Source: JANWZL01 sp041640815 (lineage in GTDB: Bacteria; Pseudomonadota; Gammaproteobacteria; Burkholderiales; Thiobacillaceae). Taken from it: DNA of 60,315 nucleotides. The stretch lies in NCBI GenBank assembly GCA_041640815.1, contig JBEPZO010000009.1, forward strand, positions 1-60,315, in the 5' to 3' direction. This document shows positions 23,636-30,325 of this stretch, piece after piece; the stretch's first letter is position 1, and every line of letters starts with the position of its first letter. Both the position numbers and the translations under genes were made by a program. The notes under the pieces are model-generated. The model searched no databases. It worked only from the letters and a program-made list of their open reading frames with translations, and was not told where the DNA came from.

Positions 23636-24625
23636 ATGAAGCTCTGCGTGCTGGGGGCTGGCGCCTGGGGCACCGCCATCGCCGTCCGGCTGGCGGGACA
23701 TAGCCGGGTTTGCCTGTGGGCGCGCAACCCCGAGCACGTCCGTGCCATGCGGCGCGAGCGCGTCAATGGCCGTTATCTGCCAGGCGTCGCTTTGCCCGAT
23801 ACGCTAGAGATCAGCGCCGACCTGGCGGAGGCCACGCGGCAGGCCGATTATCTGCTCGCTGCTGTGCCCACTTCAGGGCTACGCAGCCTGCTGCGCCAGC
23901 TCAGCGCGGTCGGTCGGACGTTGCCCCTGATCTGGCTGTGCAAAGGCTTCGAGGCCGGCACGATGAAGCTCGCGCACGAGGTGGTGGCGGAGGAGTGGCC
24001 GGCGGATGTGCCTTGCGGCGTGCTCTCCGGCCCCAGCTTTGCCCAGGAGGTGGCACGCGGGCTGCCCGTGGCGCTCACCCTCGCCGCGCAGGATGCCGAT
24101 TTTGCCCGCCGCGCCGCGGCAGCCTTGCACACTACCACCTTAAGGCCCTATTCCAGCACCGATGTGGTGGGCGTCGAGGTGGGCGGCGCGGTCAAGAACG
24201 TCATCGCTATCGCCGCCGGCGTGTCGGACGGCCTGCAATTCGGTCTGAACGCACGCGCTGCCCTGATTACCCGCGGGCTGGCGGAGATCACCCGCCTTGG
24301 GGTGTCTCTGGGCGGCGAGCCCAAGACCTTCATGGGCCTGTCGGGTGTTGGTGACCTCATCCTTACCTGCACGGGCGACCTCTCCCGCAACCGCCAGGTC
24401 GGCTTGCGGCTCGCTGCCGGCGGCGGGTTGGAAGGCATCCTGCGCGACCTCAACCATGTTGCCGAGGGCGTTACCACTGCCCGTGAGGTGCGCCGTCTGG
24501 CCTATCGTCTCAAGGTGGACATGCCCATCACCGAGACCGTCTGCCGCATGCTCGACCAGGAACTGTCGCCGCAACAGGCCGTGGCGGCGCTGCTCGGGCG
24601 CGGGCTCAAGGACGAGTGGGCTTAA
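23636..24625 (+). CDS. gpsA: NAD(P)-dependent glycerol-3-phosphate dehydrogenase
   Basis: GpsA reduces dihydroxyacetone phosphate to sn-glycerol 3-phosphate, the backbone for phospholipids. The 329-residue protein starts with the Rossmann nucleotide motif LGAGAWGTAIA. It also has SGPSFAQEVARG, the catalytic-lysine segment VGGAVKNVIAIAAG and FMGLSGVGDLILTC. All parts match the family. It ends the secB group and converges with trmL with a gap of 37 bp. Confidence 0.96.
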   Translation: MKLCVLGAGAWGTAIAVRLAGHSRVCLWARNPEHVRAMRRERVNGRYLPGVALPDTLEISADLAEATRQADYLLAAVPTSGLRSLLRQLSAVGRTLPLIWLCKGFEAGTMKLAHEVVAEEWPADVPCGVLSGPSFAQEVARGLPVALTLAAQDADFARRAAAALHTTTLRPYSSTDVVGVEVGGAVKNVIAIAAGVSDGLQFGLNARAALITRGLAEITRLGVSLGGEPKTFMGLSGVGDLILTCTGDLSRNRQVGLRLAAGGGLEGILRDLNHVAEGVTTAREVRRLAYRLKVDMPITETVCRMLDQELSPQQAVAALLGRGLKDEWA

Positions 24626-24662
24626 CGCGCCGTCGCAGGACGTCCTGGCCGAGCGCCGCCGT

Positions 24663-25127
24663 TCACACGCCGCCGGCAAAGCCTGCCTGTCGCCACGCCT
24701 CGTAGACGGTGACGGCCACGGCGTTGGAGAGATTGAGGCTGCGGCTGCCTGGCCGCATCGGCAGGCGCAGCCAGTGCGCCGCCGGTATCTGGGCCAGCAC
24801 TTCTGCCGGCAGGCCGCGCGTCTCCGGACCGAACAGCAAGGCGTCTCCCGCTTGGAAGCGTGCCTCAAAGACGGAGCGGCTGGCGCGGGTGGTCATGGCG
24901 TAGATGGTACGGCCGGCCAAGGCGGCCAGCGCCGCCGGCCAGTCCGCGTGCACCTTGACCTCGGCGTATTCGCGATAGTCCAAGCCGGCGCGGCGCAACA
25001 AACGGTCTTCGAGCGTAAACCCCAACGGCCGCACCAGATGCAAGCGGCAGCCGGTATTGGCCGCCAGGCGGATGATGTTGCCGGTATTGGGCGGAATCTC
25101 AGGCTGATAGAGGACGATCTCGAACAT
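24663..25127 (-). CDS. trmL: tRNA (cytidine/uridine-34-2'-O)-methyltransferase TrmL
   Basis: TrmL is a SPOUT-class methyltransferase that methylates the 2'-OH of wobble base 34 in tRNA-Leu isoacceptors. The 154-residue product has PEIPPNTGNIIRLAANTG at the N-terminus and the knot motifs LFGPETRGLP and the pair PGSRSLNLSNAVAV, with the conserved Arg and Asn residues. Length equals the minimal SPOUT form. It is on the opposite strand from gpsA and 31 bp downstream of the glycosyltransferase start of the next minus-strand gene's end. Confidence 0.95.
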   Translation of the reverse strand: MFEIVLYQPEIPPNTGNIIRLAANTGCRLHLVRPLGFTLEDRLLRRAGLDYREYAEVKVHADWPAALAALAGRTIYAMTTRASRSVFEARFQAGDALLFGPETRGLPAEVLAQIPAAHWLRLPMRPGSRSLNLSNAVAVTVYEAWRQAGFAGGV

Positions 25128-25158
25128 CGCCGCCTTGTTTCAGCGCGGCAGGGCAGAT

Positions 25159-26934
25159 CTAGGAGATGGATGCTGCAGTCGCCGAGAAAAAAGTCGGATA
25201 AGGCCGCTTTGCTAGATCCGGCAATCCCGGATGCTGCAAGGCAAGCAGCTCAGGAAAACGGGCCTCAATATGTATAGCAGTAGTCTCGTGCAGGTGGGCA
25301 TTGCTGTCTGCATCTATTGCAATCGAGCTCTGGGTGGGGGGTACACTGGAGGTCCTCCCCCGGCTAGGTTGCTGTGGCGCGCCGTTGACCAAGCGGTATA
25401 AGCGATACCACTCGCGTTTCTCGCGCGGGCGTCGTCCTTCCCACACAAGTTCAGCGGCGGGCCGCAAAGCTGCCTCTCGCGGCACGACTTCTAGCAGCCA
25501 CTTACACTGTTTTCTCCCAACCGACGCGCGATGACCGAGGTGATAGCGCAGCATGGTCTCTACGGCAGGAGGGGCCGATAGTTCGATGCATGCATTAGGA
25601 GGGATGCGGCTGGAGATTGCTGTGATCAACGGGCGATAACCCCAAGAGAGTTCGGCCCAGGGTTTAAGCAGAGTGATCAACAAAACCCAGCTGAGGGTAA
25701 TACCTGTAGCCCAGACCAATACTGGGCGTGCACGAGCGCGGGGGAAAAAAGGGACGGCGGCAAACCAGAGCAAAGTCGCGGCAGCGGCTAGGGTGACATC
25801 GCTCATGGCGACTTGTGATGGGATGTAATTAGGGGTTAAGCGTGCCAGATGTGCGGCCAGACGCTGCGGCTGCTCCCACTCCAAAGCGGTGTAGTGTAGC
25901 CAAAAGGCTACAGCGAAGAAGGCGAAACAGGTCACGCCAAACCAGTAAAAAGCTTGGGCAGCGCCACGCTTGAGTGTTGCAACCCCGTAGCAAGCAACAA
26001 GGGTAAGCGGGACAAGAAGAGGCACAGCTACCCCGTCGTGACTGTAAGCAGCAAATAGACCAGCAAGAGCCGCCAACACGCTTGCTAGCAGCGGAAGGTG
26101 CATTGGATGTTCTATGCCCATGCGGCGCAACTCATGCCAGATGGCAGCAATGGCCAGCGGCCAGACCGGCCAAGTAAACCAGCTCATGCTGTCAATCAAC
26201 CGATCAGGTCTAGGAGGGGCAAGAAGCGTAGCCATTTGTGCTGACCACCAGGCAGTAAGCAAGTCCTGTGAGTACAGATAAAGCACCCACACAAGCACCG
26301 TGAGACTGGATGCTAACCCAGCGTATAAAAGCATTAAGCGATAGGTGGGGGTAGAAAAACCGGGGAGAAGCAGGGTTAGGGCGGCACAAAGCACAACGGT
26401 AGCCACGTCCACGAGACCGCGGGTGAGTAACAAGACACTAGCACCAACAGCGATGGTCAAGGCGTGCGCTTGATGTTCACGACCCGCGGCCAGGCCATAT
26501 AGCACCAAGGCATAACCAGTTAGTATGGCAACATCGGGGAGCAGAGCATGTACGCGTATCACCAGCCCGAATGCCCCCATCAACAACAGGATGGCAACAG
26601 TGCCATAGCCAGGTCCATAGAGCCGTCGTGCGGCCAGGCCAGTGAACCACACCCCCAGGAGGGCAAAGATAGTGCTTGCCAGTCGTGCACAATCTTGAAG
26701 TGGACAGATGTGCTCGCCTATACGTCCTGCTGTCGCCGCGACGAGATAGTACAAGGGGGCTTGGAGTGGTAGCACACCCTCTTCATACCACTGGAGCACA
26801 CCCCTTAGGGTGAGGGCCTCATCGGCTTGCCAGGCGTCACGCCCGAATTGCCCAGAAAAGGCCCAAAACACCGTGAACACAGATAGGCCGATCCATTTAT
26901 GAGGAAAGGAGATCAACAGGGTAGGATCGCGCAT
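25159..26934 (-). CDS. ArnT-like (GT39/GT83) integral-membrane glycosyltransferase
   Basis: A 591-residue polytopic protein with about eleven to thirteen hydrophobic helices over residues 15-410 and a soluble C-terminal part. The first periplasmic loop has QADEALTLRGVLQWYEEG, resembling the acidic DE motif of ArnT/PMT glycosyltransferases that use polyprenyl-phosphate sugars. LQAPLYYLVAA follows, as in this family. The acceptor (lipid A, protein or other glycan) cannot be told. The last 65 or so residues after YRLYRLVNG (RTSSVPPTQSS and on) do not look like the family and could be an added tail or read-through of an older stop. The gene looks less GC-rich than its neighbours. It lies just downstream of rpmE and its terminator. 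Confidence 0.8.
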   Translation of the reverse strand: MRDPTLLISFPHKWIGLSVFTVFWAFSGQFGRDAWQADEALTLRGVLQWYEEGVLPLQAPLYYLVAATAGRIGEHICPLQDCARLASTIFALLGVWFTGLAARRLYGPGYGTVAILLLMGAFGLVIRVHALLPDVAILTGYALVLYGLAAGREHQAHALTIAVGASVLLLTRGLVDVATVVLCAALTLLLPGFSTPTYRLMLLYAGLASSLTVLVWVLYLYSQDLLTAWWSAQMATLLAPPRPDRLIDSMSWFTWPVWPLAIAAIWHELRRMGIEHPMHLPLLASVLAALAGLFAAYSHDGVAVPLLVPLTLVACYGVATLKRGAAQAFYWFGVTCFAFFAVAFWLHYTALEWEQPQRLAAHLARLTPNYIPSQVAMSDVTLAAAATLLWFAAVPFFPRARARPVLVWATGITLSWVLLITLLKPWAELSWGYRPLITAISSRIPPNACIELSAPPAVETMLRYHLGHRASVGRKQCKWLLEVVPREAALRPAAELVWEGRRPREKREWYRLYRLVNGAPQQPSRGRTSSVPPTQSSIAIDADSNAHLHETTAIHIEARFPELLALQHPGLPDLAKRPYPTFFSATAASIS

Positions 26935-26948
26935 CGCCTTGCACGAAC

Positions 26949-26972
26949 AAAAAAGGGCAGCATACGCTGCCC
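26949..26972 (-). terminator. Intrinsic terminator after rpmE
   Basis: On the minus strand GGGCAGC, a GTAT loop and GCTGCCC form a perfect 7-bp stem followed by six T residues. It lies 39 bp after the rpmE stop and just before the glycosyltransferase start, so that gene probably needs its own promoter or read-through. Confidence 0.85.
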
Positions 26973-27011
26973 CTAGCGGTTTCTAACCGTAAAGATGCGG
27001 TGGCCGAGGCA

Positions 27012-27215
27012 TCACTTCAGGCCGTACTTCATGCGGAACTTCTCCACCCGCCCAGCTGTATCGACGATCTTTTGTTTGCCGGTATAGAACGGATGACATG
27101 CCGAGCACACCTCAACGTGCAACGGTCGACAAAGTGTGGAACGGGTAGTGAAGCGGTTACCGCAGCTACACGTGACGGTAATCTCTTGATATTCGGGGTG
27201 AATGTCAGCCTTCAT
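27012..27215 (-). CDS. rpmE: 50S ribosomal protein L31 (zinc-binding type)
   Basis: L31 lies at the ribosome central protuberance and bridges the subunits. The 67-residue product is the zinc-binding C+ form: Cys16 and Cys18 in TCSCGN, Cys37 and Cys40 in VCSACHPFYTG. The end FRMKYGLK is typical. A perfect TATAAT lies about 30 bp upstream on the minus strand, and a strong terminator follows, so it is probably a single-gene transcript. No zinc-free L31 paralogue is seen in the window. Confidence 0.97.
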   Translation of the reverse strand: MKADIHPEYQEITVTCSCGNRFTTRSTLCRPLHVEVCSACHPFYTGKQKIVDTAGRVEKFRMKYGLK

Positions 27216-27244
27216 GTCTACAAACCTACAAGTACAAAGATAAA

Positions 27245-27250
27245 ATTATA
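27245..27250 (-). promoter_or_regulatory. -10 box of the rpmE promoter
   Basis: On the minus strand a perfect TATAAT sits about 30 bases upstream of the rpmE ATG, in an AT-rich stretch (GTTGTATAATTTTATC). No good -35 hexamer stands 17 bases upstream (TTCAGG is the nearest). Support comes from the match, the spacing to the gene and the clear terminator beyond it. Confidence 0.55.
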
Positions 27251-27342
27251 CAACAATCACCTAAGTTCCTGAAGCCTGCCGACTAGCTCGGGTGTACAGG
27301 TGCATGTTGCTGCAAAAGGAGGACATGTAGAGTCTGGATCCG

Positions 27343-28545
27343 TCAAGCGTACCAGCCGTCATCATCGACGATTGTACGCACGGCGGTTAGTCGGAGCACA
27401 CCGTCACCGAAGCTCCCACCTACCGGATTAGTGAGGTCAAGATAAAAATATTCGTTTGGCTCCGGCGTTGTATCGCCAATGATCTCAACCGCGATCACCG
27501 CTTGGGTTTCGCCGGGGTAAAGATTAAGTTTACCGCTTACGGGTAAGTAGTCGTTGCCCGCTAAGGCTGTGCCGTCGCGGGTGCTATAGTCGACACTCAG
27601 GACTTGCATAGGATCTTTACGTATTCCGGTAAATTGCAACAAGAAATAGGCATAACGGGTACCATGGTCTCCCTCGTAGATCTCTCGTTTCACCTCCTGT
27701 GGGGATGACGGTGGGTCGGGATAGTTCGACCTTAAACGCTGGTCAATCCATTGTTGATAGGCGCTCACGCGTTGCCAGGCCGCGATCTCGCCAAAGCTGC
27801 TGTTTGTTACAAGGTCTATATCTGGGTTGCTTCTACCCCATGCCAAACTCGCCACGTAGCTGGCTATACCAGCGACCTTGTGTTGGATGAAAGCGGGACC
27901 TCCGCTGTCACCTGGGGCGATAAAACCCTCATAGTGACCAAGCCCTAGATTAACCTGACCGATCAACAGGCCAAGGGCGTCGTGAGCGGCGTAGCCGTTA
28001 TCAAAATCTGCAATCAGTTGCGTATCAGCGGTTGGTTCCCAGGACATCGCTGCGCCAAGATGGTGCTTGAGTGTGGCTGCATCTGCATCGAAACGATTGT
28101 AGGCCTTCAAACGCACAGGATAGGGCAGTAGGTTGGGGCGGCTACCAGCGCTACCCAATCCTACCTGGCCGTAACCGATGAGAGCGAAGGTCTGGCCGAT
28201 TTCGTCGGATTCGCGATAAAGTTCATAACGTGTGGCGGTTACAGGCGCAGTAGTGGGCAGCCAGACGAGGGCCAAATCATTGTTGCCTGCCCCATCGTAG
28301 CCAGGATGTAGTTGCACCTGACTAGCTTCTAGGGTCTTTAAGCCCTGTGCTGTCTCGAATGTGACATAGACCCGACCACGCGGTCCATCGAACAAATGCG
28401 CGCTCGTCAATATTGCACGGCCATCATAGAGTAGGCTTCCAGTGCCTTGACGGCCATTGTGGTTGATGAGGACAACGCCGTCGTAGCCATCGCCAAGGGT
28501 CACGCGGTAGCGCGGGCTAGAGGGGTAATCGACAGTGGTAACCAT
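27343..28545 (-). CDS. Trypsin-like serine protease with C-terminal Calx-beta domain
   Basis: A 400-residue protein with an S1-type protease domain (about 20-275) and a Calx-beta-like domain (about 285-395). The catalytic triad looks complete: His50 in LTSAHLFDG, Asp90 in NNDLALVWL and Ser214 in PGDSGGPAF. The second domain shows YSTRDGTALAGNDYLPVSGKL and PEPNEYFYLDL, typical Calx-beta blocks, and ends IVDDDGWYA. No N-terminal signal peptide is seen (MVTTVDYPSSPRYRV), so secretion through a type I system is possible but not shown; no export genes are near. The gene looks less GC-rich than the flanking core genes and stands alone between rpmE and a 382-bp gap. Likely an accessory, acquired gene. 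Confidence 0.85.
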   Translation of the reverse strand: MVTTVDYPSSPRYRVTLGDGYDGVVLINHNGRQGTGSLLYDGRAILTSAHLFDGPRGRVYVTFETAQGLKTLEASQVQLHPGYDGAGNNDLALVWLPTTAPVTATRYELYRESDEIGQTFALIGYGQVGLGSAGSRPNLLPYPVRLKAYNRFDADAATLKHHLGAAMSWEPTADTQLIADFDNGYAAHDALGLLIGQVNLGLGHYEGFIAPGDSGGPAFIQHKVAGIASYVASLAWGRSNPDIDLVTNSSFGEIAAWQRVSAYQQWIDQRLRSNYPDPPSSPQEVKREIYEGDHGTRYAYFLLQFTGIRKDPMQVLSVDYSTRDGTALAGNDYLPVSGKLNLYPGETQAVIAVEIIGDTTPEPNEYFYLDLTNPVGGSFGDGVLRLTAVRTIVDDDGWYA

Positions 28546-28927
28546 TTCTACCCTCGATGAGTTTAGGGTGTCGTATGTGGACCAGCTTGACTTTCCGCTT
28601 AAACTCAGGCTCCCTCGCTTAGAGTCAATACGTCGATGGAGGTTGCCTAAGGATAGGCTCAGTAGATTGGCTTAAGCGTTCCTATAGCAGCATAGCGAGG
28701 GTAGTGGCCCAGCCCGCGCGGCAGATCAAAACGATCGGCTGCGCCGCAGTAAGCCAACGCCCAAACTTCGCTTTCACTCACCCGCCTAACTTGTTTTGTT
28801 CGTGGCTGGCCGTGCCGTGCTTAGCCTCTTTCCCGCTCACGGCTTGTTAACGTTTCTCTCAAGCGTCATGTGGAGATGATGCATCAAGCCCCTATTGGAC
28901 ACGCGGTCCGCGATCACACTTGCCGCA
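28546..28927. other. 382-bp gap without genes, holding a repeat copy
   Basis: No coding frame is supported here. CCCTCGCT (28612-28619) and AGCGAGGG (28694-28701) form a perfect 8-bp inverted repeat 74 bp apart. From about 28769 the sequence resembles the stretch after ctpA near 10.9 kb and is listed as a repeat. No tRNA or clear promoter was recognised. Confidence 0.55.
28769..28860. repeat. Intergenic repeat copy B
   Basis: This partner of the stretch at 10871-10961 shares CGCT-x-CTC-x-CGCCTA near the left end, CCGTGC in the middle, TCCCGCTCACGGCTTG (15 of 16 identical) and CGTTTC at the right end, with small insertions and deletions between. The left arm of the inverted repeat present in copy A is not kept here. 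Both copies are intergenic and in the same orientation. Confidence 0.5.
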
Positions 28928-29803
28928 CTACGCCCGCAACTGGACAAGCAAGCGTTCGATCAGCCGCTCGGCTTGGTTGAGGTAACCCCCGCCGAAGAGG
29001 TTGAAGTGATTGAGCACATGATAGAGGTTATAAAGATCTTTGCGTGCATGATAGCCAGCGTCTAGCGGCCACGCCTCGCGGTAGGCGGCGTAGAAGTCGT
29101 CCGGGAAACCGCCGAAGAGCTCGGTCATCGCCAGGTCGGCCTCGCGGTCGCCGTAGTAGACGGCGGGATCAAAGATCACCGGCACCCCTGCAGCGTAGGC
29201 GTAATTGCCGCCCCATAGGTCGCCATGAAGGAGAGACGGCAAAGGGTGATAGCTCGCAAACAGACCAGCGAGCTCGCTGAGCAGACGTTCCCCCCGATCG
29301 AGGAGACGATGTGGAGCGCCCTGACGGGCAGCCAACGTAAGTTGATAACCTAGGCGATGTTGGCGTAGAAATTCCAGCCAATCTGTGGCTGGGGTGTTGA
29401 TTTGCAAGGTGCTGCCTATGGTATTGTCACGGTGCCAACCATAGCGATCCCAGGTGTGTCTGTGCATGGCAGCGAGCAGCCGACCAAGCATCGCGGCATC
29501 ACCGCGTGGCGAGAGTTCAAGGTACTCGAGCACCAACCAGGCAGTATCGCCGCTATGACCGCTGGCGATCGGCTTGGGTGCGCGTAGCGTTGCGGTGGCT
29601 AGGATCGCTCGCAGCCCCTCGGCCTCCGCCTCGAACATTTCCAGGCGGGAGGCATGGTTTAGCTTGACGAAGAAACGGCGGCCATCAGCACCCACCAGGA
29701 TACGGGCCGCATTGATACAACCGCCGCTCGCGCGGCGCTCGGCCACCGGCGTGAAAGGCTTGCCAGTGGCCTGCGCAATCGCTGTAGCGATGGCCTCGAT
29801 CAC
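28928..29803 (-). CDS. Fructosamine kinase family protein
   Basis: This 291-residue cytoplasmic kinase resembles fructosamine/ketosamine-3-kinases, which phosphorylate sugars attached to protein amines so that glycation is reversed. It has the aminoglycoside-kinase-like fold: an N-lobe with GGCINAARIL and FVKLN (ATP-binding Lys), LEYLEL in the hinge, the catalytic loop LLHGDLWGGNYA and the metal segment FDPAVYYGDREADLAM. Length fits. The DUF971 gene ends eight bases upstream, so the two are probably cotranscribed. Substrate inferred from the family only. Confidence 0.9.
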   Translation of the reverse strand: MIEAIATAIAQATGKPFTPVAERRASGGCINAARILVGADGRRFFVKLNHASRLEMFEAEAEGLRAILATATLRAPKPIASGHSGDTAWLVLEYLELSPRGDAAMLGRLLAAMHRHTWDRYGWHRDNTIGSTLQINTPATDWLEFLRQHRLGYQLTLAARQGAPHRLLDRGERLLSELAGLFASYHPLPSLLHGDLWGGNYAYAAGVPVIFDPAVYYGDREADLAMTELFGGFPDDFYAAYREAWPLDAGYHARKDLYNLYHVLNHFNLFGGGYLNQAERLIERLLVQLRA

Positions 29804-29810
29804 GGGCGGC

Positions 29811-30200
29811 TCATTTCACCAGCGATTTGGGCTCGCGCGAGGCGCCAGCCGCCTCGAGGCGAGCGAGATAATTCTGCCAGTTTTGCTCTTGGTTGATGCC
29901 CAGGTCGTAAAGGTAGTCCCAAGAGTAGATGCCAGTGTTGTGGCCGTCGTCGAAGAACAGGCACACGGCATAATGGCCAACCGGTTCAATGTGCGTGATG
30001 TCTACGTATTTTTTACCGACCTGTAGTACACCCTGACCGGGGCCATGGCCGCGTACCTCGGCAGATGGCGAGAACACACGCAGGTATTCGAACGGGAATT
30101 CGAAACGCTTGCCGTCATTGAAGGTAATTTCCAGTATCTTTGACTGCTTGTGCAGTTTGATCTCGGTCGGGATGGGTGTGTGGGGACTGAGTCCGCCCAT
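29811..30200 (-). CDS. DUF971 (GBBH-like N-terminal domain) protein
   Basis: A 129-residue single-domain protein of the DUF971 type, the domain found at the N-terminus of gamma-butyrobetaine hydroxylases and alone in many bacteria. Visible family blocks are TEIKLHKQSKILEITFNDG, FPFEYLRVFSPSAEVRGHGPG and FDDGHNTGIYSWDYLYDLG. Stand-alone members are sometimes placed in iron-sulfur or ubiquinone contexts, but the function is not settled. It probably forms a two-gene unit with the fructosamine kinase gene. Confidence 0.85.
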   Translation of the reverse strand: MGGLSPHTPIPTEIKLHKQSKILEITFNDGKRFEFPFEYLRVFSPSAEVRGHGPGQGVLQVGKKYVDITHIEPVGHYAVCLFFDDGHNTGIYSWDYLYDLGINQEQNWQNYLARLEAAGASREPKSLVK

Positions 30201-30325
30201 GGCAATACCTCGCTCGTGGTCATAGAACGGACATAGTTTGCCGCGAGGCGGGGTTTAGGGCAATAGTGGACTAAATTCGTCGGGAATTGGCGGGGTCGAT
30301 CGATGCGGGTGGGCATAGCAGGGGG

